Positions 25,172 to 35,531 of a DNA stretch of 64,000 nucleotides are shown here, piece by piece (within the stretch, counting starts at the first letter, position 1; each line of letters opens with the position of its first letter). The DNA is from Flavobacteriaceae bacterium UBA3591 (GTDB lineage Bacteria; Bacteroidota; Bacteroidia; Flavobacteriales; Flavobacteriaceae), in the NCBI GenBank assembly GCA_002375695.1, contig DFMO01000003.1, positions 141,466 to 205,465 on the forward strand, read 5' to 3'. Under the pieces are notes generated by a model. That model had not been told where the DNA came from. It did not search any database and was given only the letters and a program-made list of their open reading frames with translations. Made by a program: the position numbers and the translations under genes.

Positions 25172-26626
25172 TTGAGCGTATTTAAAAAACTATTTAAACA
25201 AACTTTTATTTACGGGCTCGCTACTGTATTACCTCGCATTTTAACAGTTTTACTCGTTCCGCTATACGTAAAAGTTTTATTACCAGAAGAATACGGCGTA
25301 TACTCAACCGTAATGGCATTTTTAATTTTAGGGAATGTTGTGCTTAGTTACGGAATGGAAACGGCGTTTTTTAGATTTGTCACAAAAGCGGGAATGCAGC
25401 AAAAAAAGGTACAATCCACTACCCTTACTTCCCTAACAATATCAACCCTGCTTTTCTTGTCGATAACCTTAATTTTTAGAGAGTTTATTGCGAATACTGC
25501 AGATTTTAACACAGAATATATTACTTACGGTTTACTTATTTTGGCCTTAGATGCGCTAGTGGTAATACCCTTTGCGTGGTTTCGGGTGAACGAAAAACCC
25601 ATGCGGTATGCAGTAATTAAAATTTTAAACGTTGTAATAAATTTATCGTTTAATATTTTCTTCCTTTTAATACTTCCGAAATTAGCTACCAATAGTAACT
25701 TTTGGAGCGTCATGTGGTTTCCAGACAACAAGGTGGTTTATGTGTTTATTGCAAATTTAATAGCGAGCGCATTTACATTAATTTTGCTTTTACCGCTATA
25801 TGTAACAATAAAATTTGGGTTCGACAAACACATTTGGAAACAGATGATAAAATACGCTCTACCTGTATTGTTTGCAGGAATTGCATTTAGCATTAATGAA
25901 GCCTTTGATAGAATTTTACTTAAATATTTGCTACCACAAAATATCGCCGAAGTACAAGTAGGCTTGTACGCTGCTTGTTATAAGTTAGGAATGTTTATGA
26001 CCCTTTTTGTTATGGCGTTTAGATTGGGAATAGAACCTTTCTTTTTTAATCATTCAAACAACAAAAATGCAAAGTCTACCTATGCAACTATTACAAAATA
26101 TTTTACCGTTTTTGGATGCTTAATCCTACTGGCCGTAGTGGTTTATATTGATATTTTTAAACAAATATTAATTCCTAACGAACAATATTGGGAGGCGTTA
26201 AAAATTGTACCGTTAATTTTATTAGCCAATCTATTTTTGGGTATTTACCACAACCTTTCGGTGTGGTACAAAGTTACAGATCGCACAAAATTTGGCGCAT
26301 ATATTTCGGCGTTTGCAGCGCTTATAACCCTTGTGCTAAATTTTGCACTAATTCCTGTAATAGGTTATATGGGCTCGGCTATTGCTACCCTTGCTGCCTA
26401 TGGTAGTATGATGGTGCTTTCGTATCTTTACGGCCGTAAATACTACTACGTTCCTTATAATATTAAAAGGCTTATTTTATACCTTTTAATAGCCATAAGT
26501 TTCTCGGCAGCTTCCTTTTATGTTTTTAACAGAAATATCTGGATAGGAACTACGTTACTATTAGTATTTGCAGGAATTATATACTATTTTGAAAAAAATG
26601 AATTTTTAAAGATTGTTAAAAGTTAA
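25172..26626 (+). CDS. polysaccharide flippase / MATE-MVF superfamily (Wzx-like)
   Basis: Inner-membrane flippase-like protein of 484 residues with about twelve to fourteen hydrophobic helices and the family start FGL/YGLATVLPRILTVLLVPLYV. It probably moves a lipid-linked glycan across the membrane. It starts at TTG 25172; no in-frame ATG fits the conserved N-terminus. It is first in a co-directional envelope cluster (dut, nucleotidyltransferase, TPR, DUF4292, EnvC-like). The transported substrate is unknown. Confidence 0.88.
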   Translation: MSVFKKLFKQTFIYGLATVLPRILTVLLVPLYVKVLLPEEYGVYSTVMAFLILGNVVLSYGMETAFFRFVTKAGMQQKKVQSTTLTSLTISTLLFLSITLIFREFIANTADFNTEYITYGLLILALDALVVIPFAWFRVNEKPMRYAVIKILNVVINLSFNIFFLLILPKLATNSNFWSVMWFPDNKVVYVFIANLIASAFTLILLLPLYVTIKFGFDKHIWKQMIKYALPVLFAGIAFSINEAFDRILLKYLLPQNIAEVQVGLYAACYKLGMFMTLFVMAFRLGIEPFFFNHSNNKNAKSTYATITKYFTVFGCLILLAVVVYIDIFKQILIPNEQYWEALKIVPLILLANLFLGIYHNLSVWYKVTDRTKFGAYISAFAALITLVLNFALIPVIGYMGSAIATLAAYGSMMVLSYLYGRKYYYVPYNIKRLILYLLIAISFSAASFYVFNRNIWIGTTLLLVFAGIIYYFEKNEFLKIVKS

Positions 26627-26687
26627 TCTAAAACCTAAAAACGCAAGATGCCATTTTTAACAGTTAAATAAATACGATAAAAATCTT

Positions 26688-27152
26688 ATGAGTTCTATTC
26701 AACAAATATCAAACGTTGCGAATATTAAAATAATTAATAAGTCTGAACATTCTTTACCTTCCTATGAAACGAGTGCCTCGGCAGGAATGGATTTACGTGC
26801 AAATACACAAGAGTCTGTTACCTTAAAACCGCTGGAAAGAACCATTGTAAAAACTGGACTTTTTATTGAATTGCCCGTAGGCTATGAAGCACAAGTAAGA
26901 CCAAGAAGTGGGCTTGCAGCAAAAAAAGGAATTACCGTTTTAAATGCTCCTGGTACCATTGATGCAGATTATCGGGGTGAAATAGGAGTGATTTTGGTCA
27001 ATCTTTCAAACGAAAATTTCACCATTGAACACGGGGAGCGAATTGCACAATTAATAATTGCAAAACACGAACGCGCTGTATGGGAAGAAGTAAATGAGTT
27101 AACCGAAACTTCTCGCGGCACTGGCGGATTTGGTTCAACAGGAACAAAATAA
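26688..27152 (+). CDS. dut: dUTP diphosphatase
   Basis: Trimeric dUTPase that removes dUTP and supplies dUMP. All five motifs are recognisable: AGMDLRA (33-39), PRSGLAAKKG (res about 73-82), NAPGTIDADYRGEI, GERIAQLIIA and the C-terminal RGTGGFGSTG that closes over the active site. 154 residues. It lies 61 bp after the flippase gene and before a sugar nucleotidyltransferase. Confidence 0.96.
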   Translation: MSSIQQISNVANIKIINKSEHSLPSYETSASAGMDLRANTQESVTLKPLERTIVKTGLFIELPVGYEAQVRPRSGLAAKKGITVLNAPGTIDADYRGEIGVILVNLSNENFTIEHGERIAQLIIAKHERAVWEEVNELTETSRGTGGFGSTGTK

Positions 27153-27217
27153 AAAACACGACCTATCGCACTTTAGTAAAAAATAACATTAAATAAGCCA
27201 CATTTACGGACATAAAT

Positions 27218-28234
27218 ATGAAAATAATAGTACCAATGGCAGGCCGCGGAAGCCGCCTTCGCCCACATACCCTTACCATTCCAAAACCGTTAATTCCGGT
27301 AGCCGGAAAACCAATTGTACACCGTCTTGTTGAAGATATTGCCGCAGTTTTAAACGAAGAAATAGATGAAATTGCCTTTATTCTTGGTGATCCCGCTTTT
27401 TTTGGGGACGATGTAATAAAAGATCTCGAAAATTTAGCCGAAAGTTTAAATGCTAAACCTACAATTTACAGACAGTTAGAACCCAAAGGTACGGGTCACG
27501 CCATAATGTGCGCCAAAGAATCGCTTTCGGGACCCGCAGTAATTGCGTATGCCGATACTTTAATTAGAGCCGACTTTAATTTAGATAAAGAAGCCGATGC
27601 GGTTATTTGGACTAAGGTTGTTGAAAACCCCGAAGCATACGGTGTAGTAAATCTCAATGAAAAAGAAGAAATAATAGAGCTTGTAGAAAAGCCAATAGAA
27701 TATGTGAGCAATCAAGCCGTTATAGGTATTTACTATTTTAAAGATGTTGCTCAATTAAAAAATGAATTGCAGTACGTCCTGGATAACAACATAATTAACG
27801 GCGGCGAATATCAAATAAATGACGGTATTAAAAGAATGATGGATACCGGCAAAATATTTAAAACGGGCACTGTAGATGAATGGATGGACTGCGGAAACAA
27901 AGAAGTTACCGTTGAAACTAATAAAAGAATGCTCGGTTTTTTAGCCAATTCAAATTCGCAATTAGTTGCAGAAAACATCACTAATACAAATTCAAAAATA
28001 ATTGAACCTTCCTTTATTGCCGAAAATGTAGTTTTAAAAAATAGCACCGTAGGCCCATTTGCTTCTATTGGAAAGGGCACCATAATAGAAAATAGCACCG
28101 TTAAAAACAGTATTATTCAAACAAATACTACTGTTAAGAATGCTACTTTAGACAATGCAATGATTGGTAATTATGCTACATTTGATGGTAATTTTACCAA
28201 TGTGAGTATAGGAGATTATTCACAATTAAAATAA
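27218..28234 (+). CDS. sugar-phosphate nucleotidyltransferase with left-handed beta-helix tail
   Basis: Makes an NDP-sugar from a sugar 1-phosphate. The N-terminal Rossmann-like catalytic domain starts MKIIVPMAGRGSRLRPHT with the nucleotide-binding G-x-G-x-R-L and KPLIPVAGKP. From about 245 on, isoleucine-rich hexapeptide repeats (NSTVKNSIIQTNTTVKNA) form a left-handed beta-helix as in GlmU-like enzymes. Whether the product is dTDP-glucose, UDP-GlcNAc or another sugar cannot be decided. Its position next to a flippase suggests surface glycan synthesis. Confidence 0.88.
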   Translation: MKIIVPMAGRGSRLRPHTLTIPKPLIPVAGKPIVHRLVEDIAAVLNEEIDEIAFILGDPAFFGDDVIKDLENLAESLNAKPTIYRQLEPKGTGHAIMCAKESLSGPAVIAYADTLIRADFNLDKEADAVIWTKVVENPEAYGVVNLNEKEEIIELVEKPIEYVSNQAVIGIYYFKDVAQLKNELQYVLDNNIINGGEYQINDGIKRMMDTGKIFKTGTVDEWMDCGNKEVTVETNKRMLGFLANSNSQLVAENITNTNSKIIEPSFIAENVVLKNSTVGPFASIGKGTIIENSTVKNSIIQTNTTVKNATLDNAMIGNYATFDGNFTNVSIGDYSQLK

Positions 28235-28251
28235 TAAGTCAACGCTTTATC

Positions 28252-29628
28252 TTGAAATTTAAACCTACATACCAAATCATTTTTTTCTTCGCACTTTTTG
28301 TTTCAAACCAAATAGTTGCGCAAGAAATTAAGGGCGACTCAATTAGTAATCCTATGGATGAATTGGGCCAGGTAAAAGATGAATTTCAAGAACATTTTTT
28401 TGAAGCGCTAAAGCAAAAAGGTATCGAAAATTACGACCTCGCCTTAACCGCTTTACACAAAGCCGAAAAAGCCGCAAACAGCGAAAAAAACAAGGCAGTG
28501 GTACATTTTGAAATGGGTAAAAACCACACCTATTTAAAACAATATGTCGCGGCCGAAACAAATTTTAACAAAGTGCTTCAAAGCCAAGGCGATAGATTAG
28601 ATGTTTTAGAACAGTTATACGAACTCTATCACCAGCAAAAAAATTATGAAAAATCAATTCCTTTGGTACAACGGTTAATTGCTTTTGACGAAGATTATAA
28701 AGAAGATCTCGCAAATCTTTACACCCTTACAAAGCAATATGATAAAGCGCTTTCTCTCTTAGACGAACTAGATCTTTCGTGGGGCGAAAGCGATATTCGC
28801 AACGCACTTCGAGCTCAAATATATCGTGCAACAGGAAACACCGATGGCGCGATTGAAAACTTGGAAGAAAAAATTGACGACAATCCTAAGAATGAAAGAG
28901 AATACCTCAACTTAATTTTTCTATATAGCGAACAAGGCAACGAAGAAAAGGCTTACGAAACTGCTAAAAATCTACTAAAAAACAATCCGCAATCTCAATT
29001 AGTTCATTTAGCACTTTACAAGTTTTATTTAGACGATAATAAGCCTTTACAAGCTGTTAAGTCTATGAATATCGTTTTTAATACAAGCCAAGTAGATCAG
29101 GAAACAAAATATAAAGTACTGGGCGATTTTATTCATTTTGTTAATAACAATCCGTCGTACGAAAGCCACTTAACCGAAATTGTAGCAAATTTTGCCGAAG
29201 ACAACAAACGGGTTTATGAAAAGTTGGGCGATTACTATGCGGCCAACAATAGAAAAGAAGATGCATTAATGGCGTATGAAAAAGGCATATTGGTAAACCC
29301 AGATAATTTCAACTTATTAAAAAACACGTTGCTATTTCAAATAGACCTTAAAAAATTTGAAGCTGCCCAAAAGCTAAGTTCACAAGGGCTCGAAATATTT
29401 CCGGCACAAGCGTTATTGTATTTGCTAAATGGGGTGGCAAACAACGCGTTAGGCAATCATAGTGACGCAATTGAAAGTTTAGAAAGCGGGCTAGACTTTA
29501 TTTTTGAAAATCCAAAAATGGAGCAAGATTTTTACAATCAGCTGGCTATTGCATATGAATCGCAAGGAAATAGCAAAAAAGAAAAAATGTATTTAGAAAA
29601 GGCGGCTGCCATAAAATTACCCAATTAA
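28252..29628 (+). CDS. exported tetratricopeptide-repeat protein
   Basis: 458 residues with a signal peptide (FKPTYQIIFFFALFVSNQIVAQ) and TPR repeats across the remainder (for example ALTALHKAEKAA, HFEMGKNHTYLKQYVAAETN, YEKLGDYYAANNRKEDALMA). It starts at TTG 28252, 17 bp after the nucleotidyltransferase. It probably acts in the periplasm as a scaffold together with the DUF4292 lipoprotein encoded 6 bp downstream. Function unknown. Confidence 0.85.
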   Translation: MKFKPTYQIIFFFALFVSNQIVAQEIKGDSISNPMDELGQVKDEFQEHFFEALKQKGIENYDLALTALHKAEKAANSEKNKAVVHFEMGKNHTYLKQYVAAETNFNKVLQSQGDRLDVLEQLYELYHQQKNYEKSIPLVQRLIAFDEDYKEDLANLYTLTKQYDKALSLLDELDLSWGESDIRNALRAQIYRATGNTDGAIENLEEKIDDNPKNEREYLNLIFLYSEQGNEEKAYETAKNLLKNNPQSQLVHLALYKFYLDDNKPLQAVKSMNIVFNTSQVDQETKYKVLGDFIHFVNNNPSYESHLTEIVANFAEDNKRVYEKLGDYYAANNRKEDALMAYEKGILVNPDNFNLLKNTLLFQIDLKKFEAAQKLSSQGLEIFPAQALLYLLNGVANNALGNHSDAIESLESGLDFIFENPKMEQDFYNQLAIAYESQGNSKKEKMYLEKAAAIKLPN

Positions 29629-29634
29629 AACATT

Positions 29635-30399
29635 ATGAGATTAACCCTTTATTCTCTACTATTTTTACTGTTGCTTACTTCCTGCGGTGGCGTAAAAAAG
29701 GTTGCCGAAGCTAAAAAGGCTACTACCAAAGAAATAATCACTTGGCACAAGGCTGCAGAAACCAATTTTAAAACCTTAGCTGGAAGGGTTCAATTGGTGT
29801 ACGATACCGAGGAAAAAACGCAAAGTATTACCGTGAGTTTACGAATGGAAAAGGACAAGAAAATTTGGATTAAAGCCTCTATTTTAGGCATCACCATTGC
29901 CAAAGTCTATATTACACCTTCGCAAGTTAGTTATTACGAAACCATAGGAAACACCTATTTTGAGGGCGATTTCACGCTATTGGGAGATTGGTTGGGCACC
30001 CCTATAAATTTTCAGCAAGCGCAAAATTTACTTTTAGGACAATCCATATTCGCTTTAAACGCTAAAGAATACAATTCGCAGCTATTTCAAAATAAATTTA
30101 AAGTAATTCCGCAGCAACAACCACAAGATTTTATTCATTCAATATTAATCAATCCCGAAAACTTTAAAATAGCCGCCGAAACACTTTCGCAACCCCGCGA
30201 CAATAGGTTATTAAGCATTCGTTATGGCGACTATCAACTTATCGATAACCAATTTTTACCGACAAATATTTTTATAAATACTTCGGAAAGCGGGAAGAAA
30301 ACGGCTATTGAAATTAATTACAGAAAAATAGACTTAAACGCACGAGTAAGTTTTCCTTTTAAAATTCCGGAAGGGTACGAAGCAATTCAACTTAATTAA
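29635..30399 (+). CDS. DUF4292 family lipoprotein
   Basis: 254-residue lipoprotein with signal and lipobox LFLLLLTSCGGVKK (C17). The body belongs to the DUF4292 family and looks like a LolA/LolB-type half-barrel: AGRVQLVYD near 50, then alternating beta strands such as SITVSLRMEKDKKIWIKAS. It might bind a lipid or help lipoprotein sorting, by fold analogy only. It lies between TPR and EnvC-like genes with 6-bp and 0-bp gaps, so the three are clearly one transcript. Confidence 0.85.
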   Translation: MRLTLYSLLFLLLLTSCGGVKKVAEAKKATTKEIITWHKAAETNFKTLAGRVQLVYDTEEKTQSITVSLRMEKDKKIWIKASILGITIAKVYITPSQVSYYETIGNTYFEGDFTLLGDWLGTPINFQQAQNLLLGQSIFALNAKEYNSQLFQNKFKVIPQQQPQDFIHSILINPENFKIAAETLSQPRDNRLLSIRYGDYQLIDNQFLPTNIFINTSESGKKTAIEINYRKIDLNARVSFPFKIPEGYEAIQLN

Positions 30400-31686
30400 A
30401 TGAAGCAATTACGCACATATTTATTAATAGTTCTCTGTTTATTTTCGGGCGCTACTTTATCTGCACAAATAGATAAACAAAAGCAACTCGAGGAAAAACG
30501 AAAAGCTATTTTAGAGGAAATTAAACAAATTAATTCGCTGCTTTTTAAAACTAAAAAGGAGGAAAAATCTGTACTTACGCAAGTTGAAGACCTTAATCAG
30601 CGTATTTCGGCTATTGAAAATTTAATTCGTGTTACTAACCAGCAAGCCAATTTTCTTACTAGAAATATCAATAATAATATTAAAAAAATAAGTGCGCTAA
30701 GAGCGGAGTTAAAAGTTATGAAGGCAGATTATGCTACTATGATTCAAAAATCGTATAAAAGCAAAAGCCAACAAAGTCGCATTATGTTTTTGCTGTCTTC
30801 CCAAAATTTTCTGCAAGCGTACAAGCGTGTTCAGTATATGAAACAGTATGCTAAATTCAGAAAAAAGCAAGGCGAAGGTATAAAATTAAAAACTGAAGAA
30901 TTACAAAAATTAAACGAAGATTTAATTAGCCAGAAAAAAACAAAACAGAGTTTAATTGCCGAAAACAAAGCTGCAAAAGCTCAATTAACCGCAGAAAGAA
31001 AAGATCAACAAGCATTAATTGCAACGCTTAAAAAAGACGAATCGAAATTTGCATCGCAAATTAGAAAGAAACAAAAAGAAGCCGATGCAATAGACAAACA
31101 AATAGACAAGCTTATTAAAGCGGCAATTGAAGAAGCAAACAGGATTGCGCGCGAAAAAGCCTTAGCGGCCAAAGCAGCGGATAAAAGCACAAATACTTCT
31201 ACCAAAAATGTTATTACAAAACCTGCTAAAAAAGATGAATTTTCATTAACCGCAGAAGATAAAGCATTGGCGGCCAGCTTTACAAGCAACAAAGGCAAGT
31301 TGCCGTGGCCCGTTGAAAAAGGGATGGTTACCAAAAGTTTTGGCACACACCGTCATCCTCAATTTCCGAATGTAACTACAAGCAATAGTGGCGTAGAAAT
31401 TGCCACTGCCGATAACGAACCCGTACGGTCTATTTTTAAAGGTCAAGTAATGGCAATTCAGGTTATAAAGGGAGCAAATAAGGTTGTTTTTATTCAACAT
31501 GGAGATTATATATCTGTTTATAGTAATCTGGCAACAGTTAACGTTAAACGCGGTGATAAGGTTACCACAAAACAAATAATTGGCACGGTTGCAAAAAGCG
31601 CTACCGAAAATAAAACGCTTTTAAAGTTTTATATCTACAGAAACAAAACCAAAATTAATCCTGCCGATTGGATTTATAGAATGTAA
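30400..31686 (+). CDS. EnvC-like LytM (M23) protein, probable amidase activator
   Basis: 428 residues: signal peptide (LLIVLCLFSGATLSAQ), a long coiled coil (about 20-255) and a C-terminal LytM domain (about 300-428). The metal ligands of active M23 peptidases look lost: the expected HxGxD becomes NSGVE (in TTSNSGVEIA) and the expected HxH becomes YSNL. This matches EnvC/NlpD-type activators of cell-wall amidases rather than an enzyme. Its start follows the DUF4292 stop directly. A role in cell separation is inferred from EnvC. Confidence 0.88.
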   Translation: MKQLRTYLLIVLCLFSGATLSAQIDKQKQLEEKRKAILEEIKQINSLLFKTKKEEKSVLTQVEDLNQRISAIENLIRVTNQQANFLTRNINNNIKKISALRAELKVMKADYATMIQKSYKSKSQQSRIMFLLSSQNFLQAYKRVQYMKQYAKFRKKQGEGIKLKTEELQKLNEDLISQKKTKQSLIAENKAAKAQLTAERKDQQALIATLKKDESKFASQIRKKQKEADAIDKQIDKLIKAAIEEANRIAREKALAAKAADKSTNTSTKNVITKPAKKDEFSLTAEDKALAASFTSNKGKLPWPVEKGMVTKSFGTHRHPQFPNVTTSNSGVEIATADNEPVRSIFKGQVMAIQVIKGANKVVFIQHGDYISVYSNLATVNVKRGDKVTTKQIIGTVAKSATENKTLLKFYIYRNKTKINPADWIYRM

Positions 31687-31717
31687 AAAAAGAGAGCCAT
31701 CACACGGCTCTCTTTTT
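31687..31717. terminator. bidirectional terminator between EnvC-like gene and subtilase gene
   Basis: 12-bp perfect stem (31687-31698 with 31706-31717, core GAGAGCC/GGCTCTC) with a 7-nt loop, A-run before and T-run after, between convergent stop codons. Confidence 0.88.
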
Positions 31718-31737
31718 AATTTATAAAACAATTAAAA

Positions 31738-34700
31738 CTACTGTACAATCAACTTTTTGGTGGTAAACTTTTCACCAGCTTTAATAGTTATAAAATATAC
31801 ACCACTTGCATATTCAGAAACATTTAAAACGCCCAATGTTTTTCCTGCCATTTCATTTTCTGAAATAGTTTGTAAACGTTGCCCTAAACTGTTAAACAAA
31901 GTAATAGAAACTTCACTTTGTAGCGCCGAAGGTACATTTACAAATACTTCGTTAGACGCGGGATTTGGATAAATAGATAGGTTTCTGAAATCTTCTTCAG
32001 CAACACTTAAAACGCCGCTAACATTAATATTATCTATAAATGTTCCGTTTCCATAACCGTTAATATTTACAAATCGGAATTGTACATTTTCACCTAAATA
32101 AGGCGTTAAATCTATGTTTTCGGTACGCCAATCGTTAGCAGAATTTGGTTGCCAATTGGCGGTAACATACCCTGAAACAGTAGATAAATCTAAACCGTCT
32201 TTATAATAAATTTGTGTAAAAGTAGCACCGCAATCTACAGATACATCTACTCTTAGCGCATCTGAAAAACCAGAAGAATACTGTGCCTTTGCCAAGTCGA
32301 AATCTAGTGCCGCCGAAGTTGCAGTTGTTAAATCTATAAATAAAGTTTGAAGCATATCTTCTTGGCCTTGACCGTTATACCCAAAGTTATCTACATAAGC
32401 TGTTAGGGTTTGTGATCCATCGCTACCCACAGTTGTACGTTGTTCCCAAGTATCTTCATTATCTGGGTTTAAAATGGTCCACCCTTCAGGCGGCATTCCA
32501 TTTACATCAAAAGGTTCGGCAAAATCTAATTGAGCGGCTTCGGTTGCAGCGTAAAATGTAAGTGAATCTGTATCATTACTAGCATTTTGATCTCCTACTA
32601 AATCTACAGTAACATTTAAAGTATACGTACCTGAGTTTACAATATTTAACGGTGTAGTAAACTCATAAACAGCTTGTTGCCCTGAACCAACGGTACCGGT
32701 AAAAGTTTCGGTTACTACAGGTTCACTATCTAATTGGTAGCTTACGTCAAAATTACTTTGCGAATCGATTCCTGTATTTATAACAAGTACCGAAACTACT
32801 GCAGGACCAGGATTACATACCAAGTTAAAATCACTTGGGTCGTTGTACGTTGTAATTCCTACATCATTAGTCAATGAACAATTAAACAAACCTCCTGGGT
32901 GATGCCTTGCAATAGTACGTCTACTTTCCCATCCATCGGTTGCATTTTTAGCTACTGCAGCAAACCAAATAGGCTCAGAAGGGTCTGTAATAGGAACGGT
33001 TACACTCATCGTGTTAGACGTTCCTGCAACTTCCATATATTTATCTCCCAAAATATATAAATCATATGATTCGGCACCGTTTACATTGTTCCACGCAAAA
33101 GTTGCCTCATCTGGACAAACTTGATTAACTTGTACACCAGTAACCAAAGGAGCAATGGAGAAGTTCTCGTCACTTACATCTTGTTCAGCACCATTTTTCA
33201 CTCTAATTAAGGCGCTACCAGTAACCGAATTTGGTACGGTCCATCCGTAATTTGTAGTTGTATTTGGCACTGTTGCAATGGCATTCCAGCTTGCTCCATT
33301 ATCAACCGAATATTCTAAAACAAAGTCTTGCGTTGTGTTAACTGCAACAGCATCCCAATGAATAGATTCAGTTTCGCCCGGAACAAAGCTTTCGCCAGCA
33401 TTTGGATAGGTAACCGTTATATTTTCTGAAATAATTTCATAAACAACAAAATATTCTTGTGGTCCCACAGGAACATTATATCCGGAAATATCGATACTGT
33501 AATTTCCTGCCGCAGGATTGTTAATTAAAACTTGTTCCATATTATTTAAATGATCTGGTCCCGTAGTTGCTGGTAAGTTTAAGTTTACCGGGTTAGGTGT
33601 ATGATCTAAAATATATGGCTCCAACACATTGCTGGCAGGATCTGTAACCAAAAGATCCAAATCGTTTACCAAAGCAGGATTGGCTCCGGGAGAGGCTGGC
33701 ATATCGCTCCAGTACAACATAAAACGAACTTGTTTTGTACCCGCAGGTACATTTATGCTGTGCGAATTTGACCCTCCTTGGGTAATTACATCAGACAGAA
33801 AACGGTTGTCTTCAATAAGTTTTGCAGCGCGTAAGCCGTTAACAATTCCCCAACCAAATTTAAAATCTGGACCAACATTGCCCGCATCGTTAGCGGTATT
33901 TAATAGGGCAGCTTTAATTAGGGCCGAAGGTGGTAAAACATTTCCGTTTGCTTCAGAATACGCTTGGTATAATTGTGCTGAAACACCTGCAATTCCTGGC
34001 GCAGCACCCGAGGTTCCTCCAAAGCTACGGTAGGTATTGTTTTCACCGGTAGACATTTGGTTTTGTCCATTTGCCGCAATGTCTGGCTTAATTCGTCCAT
34101 CGTGAGCAGGGCCACGGCTACTTGAGTTTACCAGCGAACCATCAAAATAAACATTAGCCGTTGCTATCACGTTTTTACCTTGTTTATGTCCGCCTGTAAT
34201 ATTACCCCATTGGTTACCGGCACCGTATCCACAATTATTGTTGTTTGAATTTCCAGCCGAAAATACATGTTGCAAATTTGGAAGGTTTTTAACCTGAGTA
34301 TCTACCGTTTGTGTAATACTTGTATACCCAGCATTACACCCATTACTGTAAGATGAATTGGTAATAAGAACATCGCCACTGTTAATTAAAGTAGTGGTTG
34401 GTGTATCTAAAAAGTTAGGTTGGTAATTAACAACATACAGCATAGATCCCGCTGCCATCCCTCTGTACGACGGATTTAAATTACCTGCGCCAGACATAAT
34501 TCCCGAAACACCATCGCCATGAGTTTGTCCGGTCCCACTTGCATATGTATTGTCAATGCGTCCTTGAAAATCAATATGCGGCCCAACAATACCGTCGTCG
34601 CGACACATAACCCCTATATTTAAACCTGTATAATTTCTACCTGCTGTAGTTTGGGTATCCAAATTACTAGAACGATGTAGACTGCGGCCGCGTGTATCAT

Positions 34701-35337
34701 CTTTAACCGATGGTGCTACAATTAATTCAACCCATTTTACAAATGGTAAGTTTGCTAAATCTTCTAAGCAGTTATCCGGAATAGAAAGATCTATGTTATT
34801 GGATCCTTTATACTGCTGTTTTACGGTAATTTGATGCTCTGCCAACTGTTCAATTACATAAGAGGCATCAACATATTTATGAAATTGTAGGGTTACTAAA
34901 ATATTATCGCCATCTCTTGCCCAACTTTCAAAAGGTGGGTTTTTTAGGGAAGACGAAATTTTAGCACTCGCCTCTACAGGCACAATAGTTCTAACACCGC
35001 TGTTTTGCAAAAAACTAACCGAAGTATTACTTGGGAAATAAAACAAGTAAGTTTTGTGAGGAATATATTCTATTAATTCTAAGTTATTCTGTTTAAAAGA
35101 ATCTTGTACGGCTTGCGAAGGGGTTTCGTAAAATTGAACCCATCCTACATAACCATCTGCCAATCTTGAAGATTCTGGCATTTGGCTCCATTGAAAGTTT
35201 GCTATGTTTTCGGGCATTTTAATGATCTCTCCTTGAAAATTAATATCGGCAGAGTTTTGACCAAAAGACATGGCACACACCAACATGAGTGCAAAGGATA
35301 AAAGTTTTCGGAAGAAAGAATTTGTAATTTTTCTCAT
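31738..35337 (-). CDS. secreted S8 (subtilisin-like) peptidase with T9SS type A sorting domain
   Basis: Large secreted or surface serine protease of 1199 residues. After a signal peptide (MRKITNSFFRKLLSFALMLVCAMSFGQ) comes a propeptide-like region (about 30-210). The S8 domain has D247 (CRDDGI), H273 (QTHGDGVSG), N363 (SAGNSNNN) and S443 (GGTSGAAP). A jelly-roll domain, Fn3-like modules and a MAM-like region follow, and the last 80 residues are the T9SS sorting domain (LSIYPNPASNEVFV ... SEYASGVYFITI ... TKKLIVQ). I chose ATG 35337; the upstream reading to 35400 lacks any function and would put 21 residues before the signal peptide. Confidence 0.93.
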   Translation of the reverse strand: MRKITNSFFRKLLSFALMLVCAMSFGQNSADINFQGEIIKMPENIANFQWSQMPESSRLADGYVGWVQFYETPSQAVQDSFKQNNLELIEYIPHKTYLFYFPSNTSVSFLQNSGVRTIVPVEASAKISSSLKNPPFESWARDGDNILVTLQFHKYVDASYVIEQLAEHQITVKQQYKGSNNIDLSIPDNCLEDLANLPFVKWVELIVAPSVKDDTRGRSLHRSSNLDTQTTAGRNYTGLNIGVMCRDDGIVGPHIDFQGRIDNTYASGTGQTHGDGVSGIMSGAGNLNPSYRGMAAGSMLYVVNYQPNFLDTPTTTLINSGDVLITNSSYSNGCNAGYTSITQTVDTQVKNLPNLQHVFSAGNSNNNNCGYGAGNQWGNITGGHKQGKNVIATANVYFDGSLVNSSSRGPAHDGRIKPDIAANGQNQMSTGENNTYRSFGGTSGAAPGIAGVSAQLYQAYSEANGNVLPPSALIKAALLNTANDAGNVGPDFKFGWGIVNGLRAAKLIEDNRFLSDVITQGGSNSHSINVPAGTKQVRFMLYWSDMPASPGANPALVNDLDLLVTDPASNVLEPYILDHTPNPVNLNLPATTGPDHLNNMEQVLINNPAAGNYSIDISGYNVPVGPQEYFVVYEIISENITVTYPNAGESFVPGETESIHWDAVAVNTTQDFVLEYSVDNGASWNAIATVPNTTTNYGWTVPNSVTGSALIRVKNGAEQDVSDENFSIAPLVTGVQVNQVCPDEATFAWNNVNGAESYDLYILGDKYMEVAGTSNTMSVTVPITDPSEPIWFAAVAKNATDGWESRRTIARHHPGGLFNCSLTNDVGITTYNDPSDFNLVCNPGPAVVSVLVINTGIDSQSNFDVSYQLDSEPVVTETFTGTVGSGQQAVYEFTTPLNIVNSGTYTLNVTVDLVGDQNASNDTDSLTFYAATEAAQLDFAEPFDVNGMPPEGWTILNPDNEDTWEQRTTVGSDGSQTLTAYVDNFGYNGQGQEDMLQTLFIDLTTATSAALDFDLAKAQYSSGFSDALRVDVSVDCGATFTQIYYKDGLDLSTVSGYVTANWQPNSANDWRTENIDLTPYLGENVQFRFVNINGYGNGTFIDNINVSGVLSVAEEDFRNLSIYPNPASNEVFVNVPSALQSEVSITLFNSLGQRLQTISENEMAGKTLGVLNVSEYASGVYFITIKAGEKFTTKKLIVQ

Positions 35338-35531
35338 AATTGAATTAGGTTTTGAAATAATTTCAGAATACGCTTTAATTGAAATTCGCTTAAATTTCAA
35401 ACAAAGAGTATCAAATATATTTAATACCGTGTATATTAAGATAGTCTTTCCCTGAAAATTTATTTTTTTAACAGAAAAACGCTTCGGCTAAATACTAACC
35501 AAATCAATTATTTACAAGAAGATTTTATTAT

